A stretch of DNA of 64,000 bases, taken from positions 1 to 64,000 of the forward strand of contig CAVYKB010000008.1 of the NCBI GenBank assembly GCA_963768975.1. The letters run 5' to 3'. Position numbers and translations under genes: made by a program. The notes under the pieces are model-generated. The model saw nothing but the letters and a program-made list of their open reading frames with translations. It had not been told where the DNA came from and did not search any database. This document shows positions 26,691 through 35,887 of this stretch, piece after piece. Each line of letters begins with the position of its first letter. The stretch's first letter is position 1. The stretch is from CADCTB01 sp963768975 (GTDB lineage Bacteria; Actinomycetota; Acidimicrobiia; Acidimicrobiales; AC-14).

Positions 26691-28142
26691 TCAGCGGTTG
26701 TCGAGGGCCGCGAGGAACGCAGCGGCCGAGAAGCCGTCGCCGAACAAAGCGGAGCCCGGGCCGTCGAGTCGTTCCAGGCCGGCGTGCCCGCCGGCGGACG
26801 CGACGAGCCGGGTCCGCTTACCGCCGAGTGCGGTGGCGTATTGCTCGGCAATGCGATCGGCCTCCGCCAACGGAGCGTGCCCGGGGCGACCCTCGACCAG
26901 GACCCGCAGCAGCAGCTCCACCGTGCTCATCGCCGGCTCCGCCGGCGCCGGCGGGCGCTCCGGCGCCGGCGGCCGGCGGGCCTGGTCGGTCTGGATCTCG
27001 CCGGTGCCGCCGTCCATGGCCAGCCACCGCCCGTCGAGGCGGGCGCGGGCGCCGTCGACCCCGCAGATGAGTGGAACGCCGAGCTCCCGGCAGAGGATGG
27101 CGACGTGGTTCAGCGGTGAGGCGTCCTTCTCGGTCACCACGCCGGCGGCGGCCAGCACGATCCCGTAGTCCGCCGGCGTGAGGCGCTCGACGACGGCGAC
27201 CCCGCCGGGGGCGTTGCCCACCCCGGTGGCCCGGCCGGCGGCGCACGGGCGGCCGGCGAGTGGCGCGCCTCCCGGTGGTGCTGCGGGACCGGCCCGGCCG
27301 ACCGAGGTCAGTGGCCGGCACTGCAGGACCATCGGGCCGCCACCGTCGGGGAGGATGGCGAACTCGACGTCGACTTCCGACTCCAGGTGTTCGGTCAGCA
27401 GGACGGCGGCACGGTGGACCCCGTCGAGGGATGCGGCGAGCTCCGGCGCGACGCCGGCCCATCGCCCGCCCCGCCGGCGGCCCTGGAGCGTGGGCTTGGC
27501 CCCGCCGACGAGGGCGTCGGGGCCGTCGCCGCTCAGGTCGGCGAGTGCCCCAGCGACGCCGGTCACCGGGTCGGCACTGGCGTACACGCCGTACCAGGGC
27601 GCCTGCACCTGGCGCTGCACCAGCAGGGCGAGGGAGAAGTCCAGCGGTTCGGCGCCCATCCGGAGGATGTAGCCCACCGCCTCCGGGGAGAAGGCCGAGC
27701 GCCAGCAGGCGGCGATGGCGCCCGCCAGCTCGGCCGGCGAGCCGATGTCGAGCACGCTGGTGAAGACTCCGGGGAACGCGCCAGCGGGCCCGTCCTCCAT
27801 CGCCGAAGACGAGCGGCAGACGAGCCTGGGCTCATCGACCGCCGCGAACACAGCTTCAGCGTCGGCGCCGGCCAAGACATCGAGCGCCGGCGCCTGCATG
27901 GCGTCGACGATCGACGCAGCAACGGCGAGCGCCTGCCTCGGGTTGAGGCGGAGCGCCGACTGCTGCAGGTAGCGGGCCTGGCCGCCGGCGCCACAGGCCT
28001 CGAGCGCGGCCCAGAACCGGTCGGCCGGAATCACCAGCCCCCCCGGCGTCGGCATCCCGTGCGCCGAGGCCCAGGCCAGCAGCGCCGCCTTGCGCCCTAC
28101 CCGGCTGGGCGGCTCGCCGGCGCAGCCTTCGAGCGGGATCAG
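26691..28142 (-). CDS. PEP/pyruvate-utilising enzyme (PPDK-N ATP-grasp plus swivelling His domain)
   Basis: This protein of about 483 residues has an N-terminal ATP-grasp nucleotide domain (VGRKAALLAWASAHG, MPTPGGLVIPADRFWA, RLVCRSSSAMEDGPAGAFPG, FAILPDGGGPMVLQCRPLTS) and a phosphohistidine swivelling domain. The catalytic His is in KDASPLNHVAILCRELGVP. A Pro-rich linker and a small helical end follow. The large PEP/pyruvate barrel of true PEP synthases is absent, as in rifampin phosphotransferase-like enzymes, so it may transfer phosphate to a small molecule. Conserved sequence begins before any ATG. CTG 28142 overlaps the preceding stop as CTGA, the same NTGA pattern as elsewhere in this island, and is the best start, though uncertain. 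Confidence 0.82.
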   Translation of the reverse strand: MIPLEGCAGEPPSRVGRKAALLAWASAHGMPTPGGLVIPADRFWAALEACGAGGQARYLQQSALRLNPRQALAVAASIVDAMQAPALDVLAGADAEAVFAAVDEPRLVCRSSSAMEDGPAGAFPGVFTSVLDIGSPAELAGAIAACWRSAFSPEAVGYILRMGAEPLDFSLALLVQRQVQAPWYGVYASADPVTGVAGALADLSGDGPDALVGGAKPTLQGRRRGGRWAGVAPELAASLDGVHRAAVLLTEHLESEVDVEFAILPDGGGPMVLQCRPLTSVGRAGPAAPPGGAPLAGRPCAAGRATGVGNAPGGVAVVERLTPADYGIVLAAAGVVTEKDASPLNHVAILCRELGVPLICGVDGARARLDGRWLAMDGGTGEIQTDQARRPPAPERPPAPAEPAMSTVELLLRVLVEGRPGHAPLAEADRIAEQYATALGGKRTRLVASAGGHAGLERLDGPGSALFGDGFSAAAFLAALDNR

Positions 28143-29395
28143 ATGGGAGCGCCGATCCAGGTGCAGAGGTAATCCATGTGGACGAGGCGGGTCTCGGCCA
28201 CCAGCGCCGGCCGCTGGGGGAACGACTCCTGCGGTGCGAACCGCACCGGGCAGTAAGGGTCGCGGGCCCGGAACGTACGGGTCGCCGTCTCGTGGAAGGC
28301 GTACAGGTACGAGCGGCCGGCGCACCCGCCGCCGCACTGGGCCAGCTTCGGGCACCCGTCACAACCGGCGACGTGGTCGGGGTTGGCGTTGCGCTGGCGG
28401 AAGACCCGGAATTGCGGGCTGTCGATGATGTCGATCAGGTCGTGCTCGAGGAGGTCCAGCGGCGCCTTGTAGTCGTGCAGGTACACGCAGGGGCTCACGT
28501 GGATGGCACCCTCGGGCGTGATGGAGTGGATGCGGAACGACGTGCGGCCGCACGGGCACCGCTTGGCGCCCTGGAAGTCCGTCACCGCAGCGATGGGCGG
28601 CTCGCCCAGGTCGATCGGCCGGCACAGCTCCAGCAGCCGGGCGAAACCCGCGTAGTACATCTCCGGCGGCAGGGCCGACTCCATGTGCTGCGGCTGCACG
28701 GGTTTGACCGGGTTGATCCGCACGTTGGCGCCGTACCGCTTGGCCAGGGCGACGAGCGCCTCGATGTTGGGGACGGTGAAGTTCCACCGCATCCCGCACA
28801 TGATCGCGGTGTGTGGCTTGTCGTGGCGCTGGCAGATCTCCAGCGCCTCGATGGCCTGGTGGTAGATGACGGCGCCGCGGTTGCGGTTGTGCTCCTCAGG
28901 GTCGGGCGAGTCAAAGGAGACATCGACGTCGTTCAGCCGGTCGAATGCGTCGCGGTGGTCGCGGTACAGCCGCAGGATGGTGATGCCGCTGGTGGTGAGC
29001 CCGACGATGATGCCGGCGTCGGTCAGCCGTTCGATGATGACAGGGAGCAGCGTCGACTTGGGATTGGCCCCGTTTGTGTAGAGCGGTTCGTTCCCACCGA
29101 GGTTCACCGTCTCGACGCCGTTGACCGCCAGCTGGTCGACGACGCGGTCGATCATGGCGACGGTCATGTCGGCGCCCTTCTGGCGGGCGTTCATGCTGTA
29201 GCAGTGGGTGCAGCGGTAGGGGCAGTCGTTGCCGAGCGTCCAGCCGATGTTGCGGATGGTCGCCGCCGCCTCGGGAAGGTTGCCGAACTCGTGCGTCGGG
29301 CCCTTGTTCAGGTCGTAGTGGTCGAAGGGGTCGTAGGCCTCGGAGACCTGGATGAGAGCCCGCCCAAGCAGCGGATTGGCCGTCCTCTGGTCCAT
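28139..29395 (-). CDS. radical SAM/SPASM enzyme 1
   Basis: This 418-residue radical SAM enzyme binds its S-adenosylmethionine cluster through CPYRCTHC (about 58-65), followed by VNLGGNEPLYTNG. A SPASM-type C-terminal region carries more cysteines for auxiliary Fe-S clusters: KRCPCGRTSF, VSPCVYLHDY, GCDGCPKLAQCGGGCAGRSY, and DPYC near the end. Such enzymes act on peptides or small molecules. ATG 29395 follows GAGGGGCGGG and is preferred to GTG 29422. It starts 23 nt after the unknown helical gene, and its stop overlaps the PEP-enzyme start. It is only distantly related to the other two radical SAM proteins here. Confidence 0.92.
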   Translation of the reverse strand: MDQRTANPLLGRALIQVSEAYDPFDHYDLNKGPTHEFGNLPEAAATIRNIGWTLGNDCPYRCTHCYSMNARQKGADMTVAMIDRVVDQLAVNGVETVNLGGNEPLYTNGANPKSTLLPVIIERLTDAGIIVGLTTSGITILRLYRDHRDAFDRLNDVDVSFDSPDPEEHNRNRGAVIYHQAIEALEICQRHDKPHTAIMCGMRWNFTVPNIEALVALAKRYGANVRINPVKPVQPQHMESALPPEMYYAGFARLLELCRPIDLGEPPIAAVTDFQGAKRCPCGRTSFRIHSITPEGAIHVSPCVYLHDYKAPLDLLEHDLIDIIDSPQFRVFRQRNANPDHVAGCDGCPKLAQCGGGCAGRSYLYAFHETATRTFRARDPYCPVRFAPQESFPQRPALVAETRLVHMDYLCTWIGAPI

Positions 29396-29418
29396 TGCCC
29401 GCCCCTCGCTCTGCGCCT

Positions 29419-30405
29419 TCACCTGGACGGTAGCACCAGGGGCTCAGTGGCGAGGAAGGCTTCAAGCCCGTCGCGCTCGATGTCGAGGCCGGCGAGGTCG
29501 GCGTGATCGCGGAGATCGCGCAGCAGGCGCATCTTGGCTCGGCGGTTCAGGTCCTCGTGCTCGGCGAGAGCTCGGGCCAGGAGCAGCTGCCCGACGAGCA
29601 TGGGTGAGACGTCCGCCTCGGCGAAGCGGCGGCGGGCCTCACCCTTGCGCGACTGGTCGGCGGCGAGCGCGGCCTGGAGCGGGCGGCGGTCCGTGGCACC
29701 GATGCCTCTGATCCGGGCGTCGAGAGCGTCGAGCGTCTCGTGGTCGCGGAAGTCGACGTCTTCGGCGTAGAGGTAGCCGTACTCGCGCCGGTACCGCTCC
29801 AGGCGCCTGCGGTAGCCCTCGCCCGATCCCAGCTGCCGGGTTCGGGCGAGGGCGAGCTCCCGCCCGCGCATCTCCGACCACAGCGTCGGGCCGTCGGGCG
29901 CTAGCAGGGCGTCGACCCGATCCCTGTCACCGAGCAGCGCGTGCAGGCGGGCCTGGAGCGTGTCGGGCAGGCAGAACTTGAGCGCGCCGAGCGCCTGGTA
30001 GTGGGCCGACGACAGAACATACGACGCGAGTGATTCGGGCCGCAGCAGGCGCCGGCGGGCCAGCCGGCTGCCGACGTTCCGTGCCGCCTGGTCGAGCGTC
30101 TGGCGGGCGGCAGCGAGCGTTCGCAGGAGCAGGACTGCCCCGTCGGGCCCGGCCTCCAGCCGCCGGCGCACCGCATCGTTGGCCCCGGCGAGGGCGCCGG
30201 CGTCGACCTCGAGCACCGCACCGCCGGCGACGAGGTTGGCCGCCAGCAGGTCGTGGTCGACGAGGAACGCCTGCCGCGTGACGCGCAGGCGCAGTTGCGC
30301 CATCTCCCTGGTGACCCTGCCGCGGTAGCCCGACAGGTCGAAGCGCAAGGCCTCGCCGGCCATCGGCATCGGCATCGGCCGGAGGTACTGCTCCAGTTCG
30401 CTCAG
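29419..30405 (-). CDS. helical protein of unknown function in radical SAM island
   Basis: This protein of about 328 residues is rich in Arg, Leu and Ala and is predicted helical throughout, with no membrane segment or metal motif. Recognisable stretches are EALRFDLSGYRGRVTREMAQL, YQALGALKFCLPDTLQARLH, and RLERYRREYGYLYAEDVDF. The last recalls the helical parts of larger PEP-utilising enzymes, which would fit if it completes the 26691 protein; that is speculation. The start is CTG 30405, overlapping the radical SAM 2 stop as CTGA, or ATG 30375 further in. The gene has no recognisable family. Confidence 0.65.
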   Translation of the reverse strand: MSELEQYLRPMPMPMAGEALRFDLSGYRGRVTREMAQLRLRVTRQAFLVDHDLLAANLVAGGAVLEVDAGALAGANDAVRRRLEAGPDGAVLLLRTLAAARQTLDQAARNVGSRLARRRLLRPESLASYVLSSAHYQALGALKFCLPDTLQARLHALLGDRDRVDALLAPDGPTLWSEMRGRELALARTRQLGSGEGYRRRLERYRREYGYLYAEDVDFRDHETLDALDARIRGIGATDRRPLQAALAADQSRKGEARRRFAEADVSPMLVGQLLLARALAEHEDLNRRAKMRLLRDLRDHADLAGLDIERDGLEAFLATEPLVLPSR

Positions 30406-31346
30406 GCCGGCTGCCCCCGCAGCAGCGGCACGCACGACGACGCCGGTAGGCCGTCGATCTCCCGGGCGTACATCTCCATCGCCTCGCCGATCCCGAGGCC
30501 GTCGGCCCGCTCCCGCCACACGGTGTTGTCGGTGAGCGTGCAGGGCAGCAGCCGGCCCAAGGAGTCGATGTACAGCACTGACCGGCCGGCGCCGCACTCC
30601 TCGCCACCGCAGCCGCGGAACTGGGTGGTGCGGATCACCATGCGGCCGGCGTACTCAGCCCGCTTGGCGGCCAGGCGCTCGAACAGCGCGTCCGTCCGCG
30701 ACCGCTCGATCGTGTAGTCACGGCAGTCGTCACGGAAGCGGGCCGGCGATGTCGGGTCCTTGAAAACGTTGATGACGCTGATCCCGGGAATGCCCCGGGC
30801 CGCAGCCCAGTCGAGGATCTCCTCGACCTCGTCGTAGTTCTCAGTGCTCACCGCGGTGATGATGTTCACCTGCGCCGGCGGCAGCCGGTCCAGCGTGGCG
30901 CACAGCTTGGCCCAGGCGCCGGCCCGACGGAAGATGGCGTCGGCCTTGTCGGGACGCACGGAGAGCACGCTCAGCGACACCTCGATCCCCGGGTCCTCCT
31001 CGATCATCCGGAACACCGTCTCGTTCTCGACGGTGCCGTTGGTGAGCAGCTTCACCAGCACGCCCCCGTCGACCAGCCGGCGCATGACGTGCTCGACGCC
31101 CCGGAACAGCAGCGGCTCGCCCCCCGACAGCAGGACCTTGTCGACCCGCCGCTCGATCAGCTCGTCGGCCATGGCCAGGGCCCGGTCCAGTGTCACCGGC
31201 TTGCGCTTCATCTCGACCAGGCAGAAGTCGCACCGGAGGTTGCAGGCGCTGGTGATCTCCCACAGCACCCGGACCCCCGAGCTGGTGATCGACCGGAAGC
31301 AGCAGATCTGGTCCTCGGTCTGGAGCACCGAGCGGACCTTCGACAT
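30402..31346 (-). CDS. radical SAM enzyme 2
   Basis: This 314-residue radical SAM enzyme has ITSACNLRCDFCLVEMKRK carrying the CxxxCxxC cluster motif, KVLLSGGEPLLF, and a C-terminal cysteine set RGCGGEECGAGRSVLYID and GRLLPCTLTDN, suggesting a second Fe-S cluster. It is closely related to enzyme 3 at 32594: both share CDFCLVE, KVLLSGGEPLL, VLVKLLTNGT, FKDP.SPARFRDDCRD and RTTQF. ATG 31346 has GAGAGGGGGG before it. It is divergent from the DegT aminotransferase across 40 nt and is first in a four- or five-gene operon. Confidence 0.93.
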   Translation of the reverse strand: MSKVRSVLQTEDQICCFRSITSSGVRVLWEITSACNLRCDFCLVEMKRKPVTLDRALAMADELIERRVDKVLLSGGEPLLFRGVEHVMRRLVDGGVLVKLLTNGTVENETVFRMIEEDPGIEVSLSVLSVRPDKADAIFRRAGAWAKLCATLDRLPPAQVNIITAVSTENYDEVEEILDWAAARGIPGISVINVFKDPTSPARFRDDCRDYTIERSRTDALFERLAAKRAEYAGRMVIRTTQFRGCGGEECGAGRSVLYIDSLGRLLPCTLTDNTVWRERADGLGIGEAMEMYAREIDGLPASSCVPLLRGQPA

Positions 31347-31386
31347 CGGCCCCCCTCTCGCCGGCCGTTACGCTAACTTCCGGCCC

Positions 31387-32679
31387 GTGAGCGGTGCAAC
31401 GCTTGCCCTGCTCGGCGGGGCGCCCACCGTCACCGAGCCGACCGAGTTCGTCTGGCCGCCCATCACGCCGGCCGACGTGAGGGCGGTGACCACCCTGCTC
31501 GAACGCGGCGAGATCTCCTACTACGGGCGCGAGGGTGAGGTCGAGGCCCTGGAGGGCGCGTTCGGCGCTTACATCGGCGTGCCCCACACCCTGGCCTGCA
31601 GCTCGGGGACGGCGGCGCTGCACTCCGCGTTCTTCGGGCTCGGCCTAGAGGCCGGCGACGAGGTCATCGCCCCGACGTTCACCTTCCTGTCCACCGTCAT
31701 GCCGCTCTTCGTCGTCAACGCCGTCCCCGTCCTCGTCGACTGCGAACCGGACACCGGCAACATCGACCCTGCGGCGATCGAGGCCGCCATCACGCCTCGC
31801 ACGCGGGCAGTCGTCGTCGTCCACATCAACGGCCACGCCTGCGACATGCAGCCCATTGTCGACATCTGCCGCCGGCGGGGGCTGAAGCTGGTGGAGGACG
31901 CCAGCCACGCCCACGGGGCCATGTGGAACGACACCAAGGTGGGCCGCTTCGGCGACGTCTCGGTGTTCAGCCTCCAGGGCGCCAAGCTCACCGCCGCCGG
32001 CCAGGGTGGCCTCATGCTCACCGGTGACCGGGAGATCTTCGAGCGGGCCGTGCTCCTCGGGCACTTCCGCAACCGGTCGTTCGACGACGTGACCAGCGAC
32101 GAGTACCGCGAGTTCGCCACCACCGGCTACGGCCTCAATTACCGCATGCACCCGCTCGCCGCCGCTCTGGCCCGCCGGCAGTTCGAGGACCTCGACGCCT
32201 ACATCGACGGCCGGGAGGCCAACCTGGGCTTGCTGTCGGCTGGCCTTGCCAACATCGCCGGCGTCGACCCGCCGGCCCGCCGGCCGTACGCCACCCGCCA
32301 TCCCTGGTTCAACTACAAGCCGCTGTACGACGCCGATGCACTCGATGGCCTCGACCGCGCCCTGTTCATCCAGGCGCTGCGGGCCGAAGGCGTGCCGGTC
32401 GGCGACTCGGCATCGGTTCCGCTCCACTGCGAGCACCTGTTCCAGGTGGGCGACGACCGCAGCCGGACCTATGGCCGGGAGCCGAACCGTCGGGTGTACG
32501 CGGTCGGCGACCTGCCGAACGCCGAGTCCTACGCCGAGCGGGCCATGCGCCTACCCACCTACACCGAGCCCCGGCCCGCGCTCATCGAGCAGATCATCCA
32601 GGCGTTCGAGAAAGTGTCACGGCGACGGGGTGACCTCCTGGCAGCCGGGCCGAGCACGACGACGGCGGCGCGCCGGTGA
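31387..32679 (+). CDS. DegT/DnrJ/EryC1-family PLP aminotransferase
   Basis: This 430-residue PLP-dependent enzyme of the sugar aminotransferase type has TLACSSGTAALHSAFFGLGL, DEVIAPTFTFLSTVMP, VHINGHACDMQPIVDICRRR, KLVEDASHAHGA, and the PLP lysine at residue 200 in SVFSLQGAKLTAAGQGG. It normally transfers an amino group to a keto-sugar or related compound. GTG 31387 is the start that fits the family N-terminus. It is the only plus-strand gene inside the island, divergent from radical SAM 2 and convergent with radical SAM 3, whose last 86 nt it overlaps. Confidence 0.93.
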   Translation: MSGATLALLGGAPTVTEPTEFVWPPITPADVRAVTTLLERGEISYYGREGEVEALEGAFGAYIGVPHTLACSSGTAALHSAFFGLGLEAGDEVIAPTFTFLSTVMPLFVVNAVPVLVDCEPDTGNIDPAAIEAAITPRTRAVVVVHINGHACDMQPIVDICRRRGLKLVEDASHAHGAMWNDTKVGRFGDVSVFSLQGAKLTAAGQGGLMLTGDREIFERAVLLGHFRNRSFDDVTSDEYREFATTGYGLNYRMHPLAAALARRQFEDLDAYIDGREANLGLLSAGLANIAGVDPPARRPYATRHPWFNYKPLYDADALDGLDRALFIQALRAEGVPVGDSASVPLHCEHLFQVGDDRSRTYGREPNRRVYAVGDLPNAESYAERAMRLPTYTEPRPALIEQIIQAFEKVSRRRGDLLAAGPSTTTAARR

Positions 32680-33565
32680 GCGCCGACCGGTAGAACTCGA
32701 TCGCCTCGCCCACCCGCATGTCCTTGACCGAATCGCGCCAGATCGTGTTGTCGGTCACCGTGCACGGCGACACCACGCCCATAGGGTCGATGTAAAAGAC
32801 TGTGCGGCCGGCCATGCAACGCTCGTCGGGTTGCACGGTGAACTGGGTCGTGCGGATGGCCAAGCGACCCCGGTACTCGGCCCGCTTGCGGGCCACCAGG
32901 CCGAAGAGCTGCTCCCGCTGCGCGTCGTCGATACGGAGGTCACGGCAGTCGTCGCGAAAGCGGGCCGGGCTGTTCGGGTCCTTGAAGATGTCGGTCAGGC
33001 TGAGGCAGGCGACGCCGGAACCGGCGACCCAGTCGACGACCGACTCGACCGCGCCAACGTTCAGCGTGCTCACTGCGCAGATCACGTTCAATCGGGCCTT
33101 CGGCAGAGAGTCGATGGTGGCGGAGATCTTGGCCAGCGTGCCCTCCCGCTTGAAGATCAGGTCCGCCTGCAGGGGGTCGACGGTCGGCAAGCTGAGGGAG
33201 ACCTCGATCGAGTCGGACGCCCGAATGAGATCGAAGACGCCGGCGTGGTCGATCGTGCCGTTGGTCAGCAGCTTCACCAGCACGCCGGCGCCGGCGAGCC
33301 GGCGCATGACGGCCTCGACGCCCGGATAGAGCAGCGGCTCGCCACCACTGAGCAGGACCTTGTCGACGCCGGCGACGACGAGCGCATCGGCGATGGCCAG
33401 GGCGTCGTCGACCGGAAGATGGCGGCCCTTGATCTCGACGAGGCAGAAGTCGCACTTCAGGTTGCACGCGCTCGTCAGCTCCCAGAGCACGCGCGTGCCG
33501 TGGCTCTCGACCGAGCGGTAGACGCAGAACTGGTCCTCGTCCTGGACGACGGAGTGGGTGGTCAC
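32594..33565 (-). CDS. radical SAM enzyme 3 (paralogue of enzyme 2)
   Basis: This 323-residue radical SAM protein has LTSACNLKCDFCLVEIKGR with the CxxxCxxC motif, KVLLSGGEPLLYPG, and SPARFRDDCRD. The later cysteines are fewer than in enzyme 2 (QPDERCMAGRTVFYID, VVSPCTVTDN). The strong similarity to enzyme 2 along the whole length points to an old duplication with divided roles. GTG 33565 overlaps the HD-protein stop as GTGA, fixing the start. The last codons overlap the convergent aminotransferase gene by 86 nt, and the C-terminus is about a dozen residues longer than in enzyme 2. Confidence 0.92.
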   Translation of the reverse strand: MTTHSVVQDEDQFCVYRSVESHGTRVLWELTSACNLKCDFCLVEIKGRHLPVDDALAIADALVVAGVDKVLLSGGEPLLYPGVEAVMRRLAGAGVLVKLLTNGTIDHAGVFDLIRASDSIEVSLSLPTVDPLQADLIFKREGTLAKISATIDSLPKARLNVICAVSTLNVGAVESVVDWVAGSGVACLSLTDIFKDPNSPARFRDDCRDLRIDDAQREQLFGLVARKRAEYRGRLAIRTTQFTVQPDERCMAGRTVFYIDPMGVVSPCTVTDNTIWRDSVKDMRVGEAIEFYRSALTGAPPSSCSARLPGGHPVAVTLSRTPG

Positions 33566-34896
33566 TGCCCGAGAAGCTCGCTTGCGGCCGCCGCAACATC
33601 GTGCGCCCGGCCACGCCGGCGGGCCGACACGTAGACCCGCGCGGACCAGAGTCCCTCGTAGCGCGCCGCCGTCTCGCCGGCCCGGACGTCGAAGCCATGA
33701 GCCGGCGCCTCGGCCAGGGTGAATACCCCGCGGCCGGCGCCGAGGAAGCGGGCGTTGGCCGGCTTGGCCTGCATGGCGGGCGCCGACACCGCCACGATGA
33801 CGTCGCCCGGCTCCGCCCACGGCAGCATGCCGGCGAGGGCGGCCTCGGTCTCGTCGCGCCATGCGGGGTCGAGGGCCAGGGCCCGCTCCCCATCCGGCCG
33901 GCGCCGGAAGGTGGCAAGGTCGTCGGTGCGCCACACTTCCTGGTGCAGGCGGCCGGAGCGCAGGCTGGCGACCAGCGGGTCGTGCGGGGCCAGCCGCTGC
34001 AGCAGCTCGTCGTCGCCGAGCTCGGTCAGGTGCTCCTCGGGTAGGAGCTCGTGGCACCGGGCCGGGCCCAGCCGGCGCAGGGCGAAGTCGAGCATGGCGT
34101 CGGCGGCCAGCTTGACCGGGTGGTACACCGACGCGGCGAAGACCTCGAAGCGGGCCAGGTAGAGGTCGTCCGCCATCGCCACCCGGGCCGGTGCCGTAGC
34201 CGGGTCGGCCACGTCGAGGGCGAGGCCCCAGCCCTCGTCGGTCTCCACCAGCCGCAAACCTTCTTCCAGGACCGATGGGAATGCCTGCGGCCTGGTGATG
34301 GCGAAGGAGTCGCGCAGGGCGAAATCGACCAGGTCGGCACCGAGCCCGGAGTTGACGAGCTCGACGGGGAGGGTGTGGCCGTCGTCAGCGAGGATGCCGG
34401 CGGCGGCGTCGACGTGGGCGTCGAAGGCGCGCAGTTCGGTGCCGGCCTTGATGGCGGCGACACACGCCCGCAGGCGGGGACGGCCGGGCGCCTCGGCGAA
34501 CAGGCCGGACTGGTAGCGCAGCGTGTGCCCGAGCGGAAGGAGGTCGATGTCGTGGAGCAGGCCGAACAGGCGGAGGACGACATCGAGCGACAGGCCCTGG
34601 AGCTCGGCGCTCGCCGCATCCAGCCCGGCCCGGGTGGCGGGATCGTCCGCCTGGCGCAGCGCCTCGAGGTACCGGGTGCTCCAGTAGCTCACGCCCAGGC
34701 TGTGCGAGGCGCGGGTGTTCTCGGCGTTGGGCCAGGCGTGAAAGGCCAGGCCCATCTGGCGCAGCCGGCGCAGCCGCTGGAACGGCGGCGAAGCGATGAG
34801 GGCCTCCTCGGCCCGGGTGAGTGTGTGGGCGCAGCCGGCCCAGACCTCGATCGTGCCCGCCGGCGTCTCGAGGCCGGTCTGTACGACGGCCGTCAT
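33562..34896 (-). CDS. SAMHD1/dGTPase-like HD-domain phosphohydrolase
   Basis: This 444-residue HD-domain protein has SPPFQRLRRLRQMGLAFHAW then RASHSLGVSYWS (first metal His), LFGLLHDIDLLPLGHTLRY (HD pair plus conserved His) and a later acidic helix SGLGADLVDFALRD. This order matches dNTP triphosphohydrolases (dGTPase and SAMHD1). It probably cleaves a nucleotide or phosphate ester in the cytoplasm. ATG 34896 overlaps the nucleotidyltransferase stop as ATGA, and its own stop overlaps radical SAM 3 as GTGA. The coupling to a nucleotidyltransferase suggests the island makes or consumes a nucleotide-linked intermediate. Confidence 0.85.
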   Translation of the reverse strand: MTAVVQTGLETPAGTIEVWAGCAHTLTRAEEALIASPPFQRLRRLRQMGLAFHAWPNAENTRASHSLGVSYWSTRYLEALRQADDPATRAGLDAASAELQGLSLDVVLRLFGLLHDIDLLPLGHTLRYQSGLFAEAPGRPRLRACVAAIKAGTELRAFDAHVDAAAGILADDGHTLPVELVNSGLGADLVDFALRDSFAITRPQAFPSVLEEGLRLVETDEGWGLALDVADPATAPARVAMADDLYLARFEVFAASVYHPVKLAADAMLDFALRRLGPARCHELLPEEHLTELGDDELLQRLAPHDPLVASLRSGRLHQEVWRTDDLATFRRRPDGERALALDPAWRDETEAALAGMLPWAEPGDVIVAVSAPAMQAKPANARFLGAGRGVFTLAEAPAHGFDVRAGETAARYEGLWSARVYVSARRRGRAHDVAAAASELLGQ

Positions 34897-35825
34897 GCGG
34901 GCTGCTCCAGGCGCTCGCGCCGGGTGTCGGCGGCGGCCAGCGCCGCTTCGGCGACCCAGTCCTCAGGGGTGAAAGGGAACAGGTCGAGGTACCGCTGGGC
35001 CAGGTCATCGCCGCCCCGCTCGGCGAAGGTGCCGACCACCCCCGAGGTGCCCCGCAGCAGGCCGGCGGCCAGCCGCGCCGCGAACACGGCGACGTAGCGG
35101 GCCTCGGTGACCCGGCCGGAGGCGTCGAGATCCTCGGCGTCGTCGAGGCAGCGCGACACGTAGCTCGCCTCTGCATACCGGGGGGCGTGGCCCATGGCCA
35201 GGATCTCCTCGTGCGCCGGCAGGCCGGCGATGGCGTACGTCGCGTCGATGATCGCACGCGCTTCGGCCAGTGCCGGAGGGCCGGCGTAGGCGGCGAGGAT
35301 GGCATCGACGAGCGTCTGCTCGCCGGCGTGGAGGAGATCGGCGAGTGCCCACTTCGGCTTCTGGTACCGGCGAGGGTGCTCGAGCAGAGCAAGCAGTGCC
35401 AGGTTGTCGAGGCAGCCGCGCAGGCGGTCGGCGTCGAGGGCCATCAGTGACAGGTAGACATCGCGTAGCGTCGCCTCGACGCGTGCCCGCCGGGGAGTCA
35501 TCGCCACGGCCCGGTGCGCCAGCTCGGCCGCGAACCCTGTCGGGTCGAAAACGGCCACACCGCAGCCCAGGCGGGCCGCCTCCCGCAGCTCCCACACCCA
35601 TCCGTCGCCCTCGGTGCACGCCAGCGCCCGGCGCCGGCCCATCCGCTCGACCTCGACCCGCACGCCATCGACCGTTCGCGAGGAAAACCGGTCAGGGCCG
35701 GGCGAGGACGCGGTGACGAGGACGACATCCAGGTCGGCTCGCGGCGAGCAGCGCCGCAGGGCCGTGGAGCCCACGACGAGCCCGGCGACAACCTCGGAGG
35801 CTTCGCTGGCCACCGCCGCGGCCAG
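34893..35825 (-). CDS. minimal nucleotidyltransferase-fold protein
   Basis: This protein of about 310 residues has a Pol-beta-type nucleotidyltransferase domain near the N-terminus: GSTALRRCSPRADLDVVLV, the G-S and D-x-D signature, and a later third acidic position in VRVEVERMG. A helical C-terminal domain follows (LDADRLRGCLDNLALLALLE, SYVSRCLDDAEDLDASG). It would transfer a nucleotide to a small molecule or protein. The start is unclear: CTG 35825 and GTG 35813 are the first candidates, and protein-like sequence extends back a little further without a start codon. It is followed by the HD gene with an ATGA overlap. Confidence 0.78.
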   Translation of the reverse strand: MAAAVASEASEVVAGLVVGSTALRRCSPRADLDVVLVTASSPGPDRFSSRTVDGVRVEVERMGRRRALACTEGDGWVWELREAARLGCGVAVFDPTGFAAELAHRAVAMTPRRARVEATLRDVYLSLMALDADRLRGCLDNLALLALLEHPRRYQKPKWALADLLHAGEQTLVDAILAAYAGPPALAEARAIIDATYAIAGLPAHEEILAMGHAPRYAEASYVSRCLDDAEDLDASGRVTEARYVAVFAARLAAGLLRGTSGVVGTFAERGGDDLAQRYLDLFPFTPEDWVAEAALAAADTRRERLEQPA

Positions 35826-35887
35826 CTCGAGGCGCTGCCGGTAGACCGCCTCAGGCGTCTCGAACGACCGAAGGCTGGCGGCGAGCG

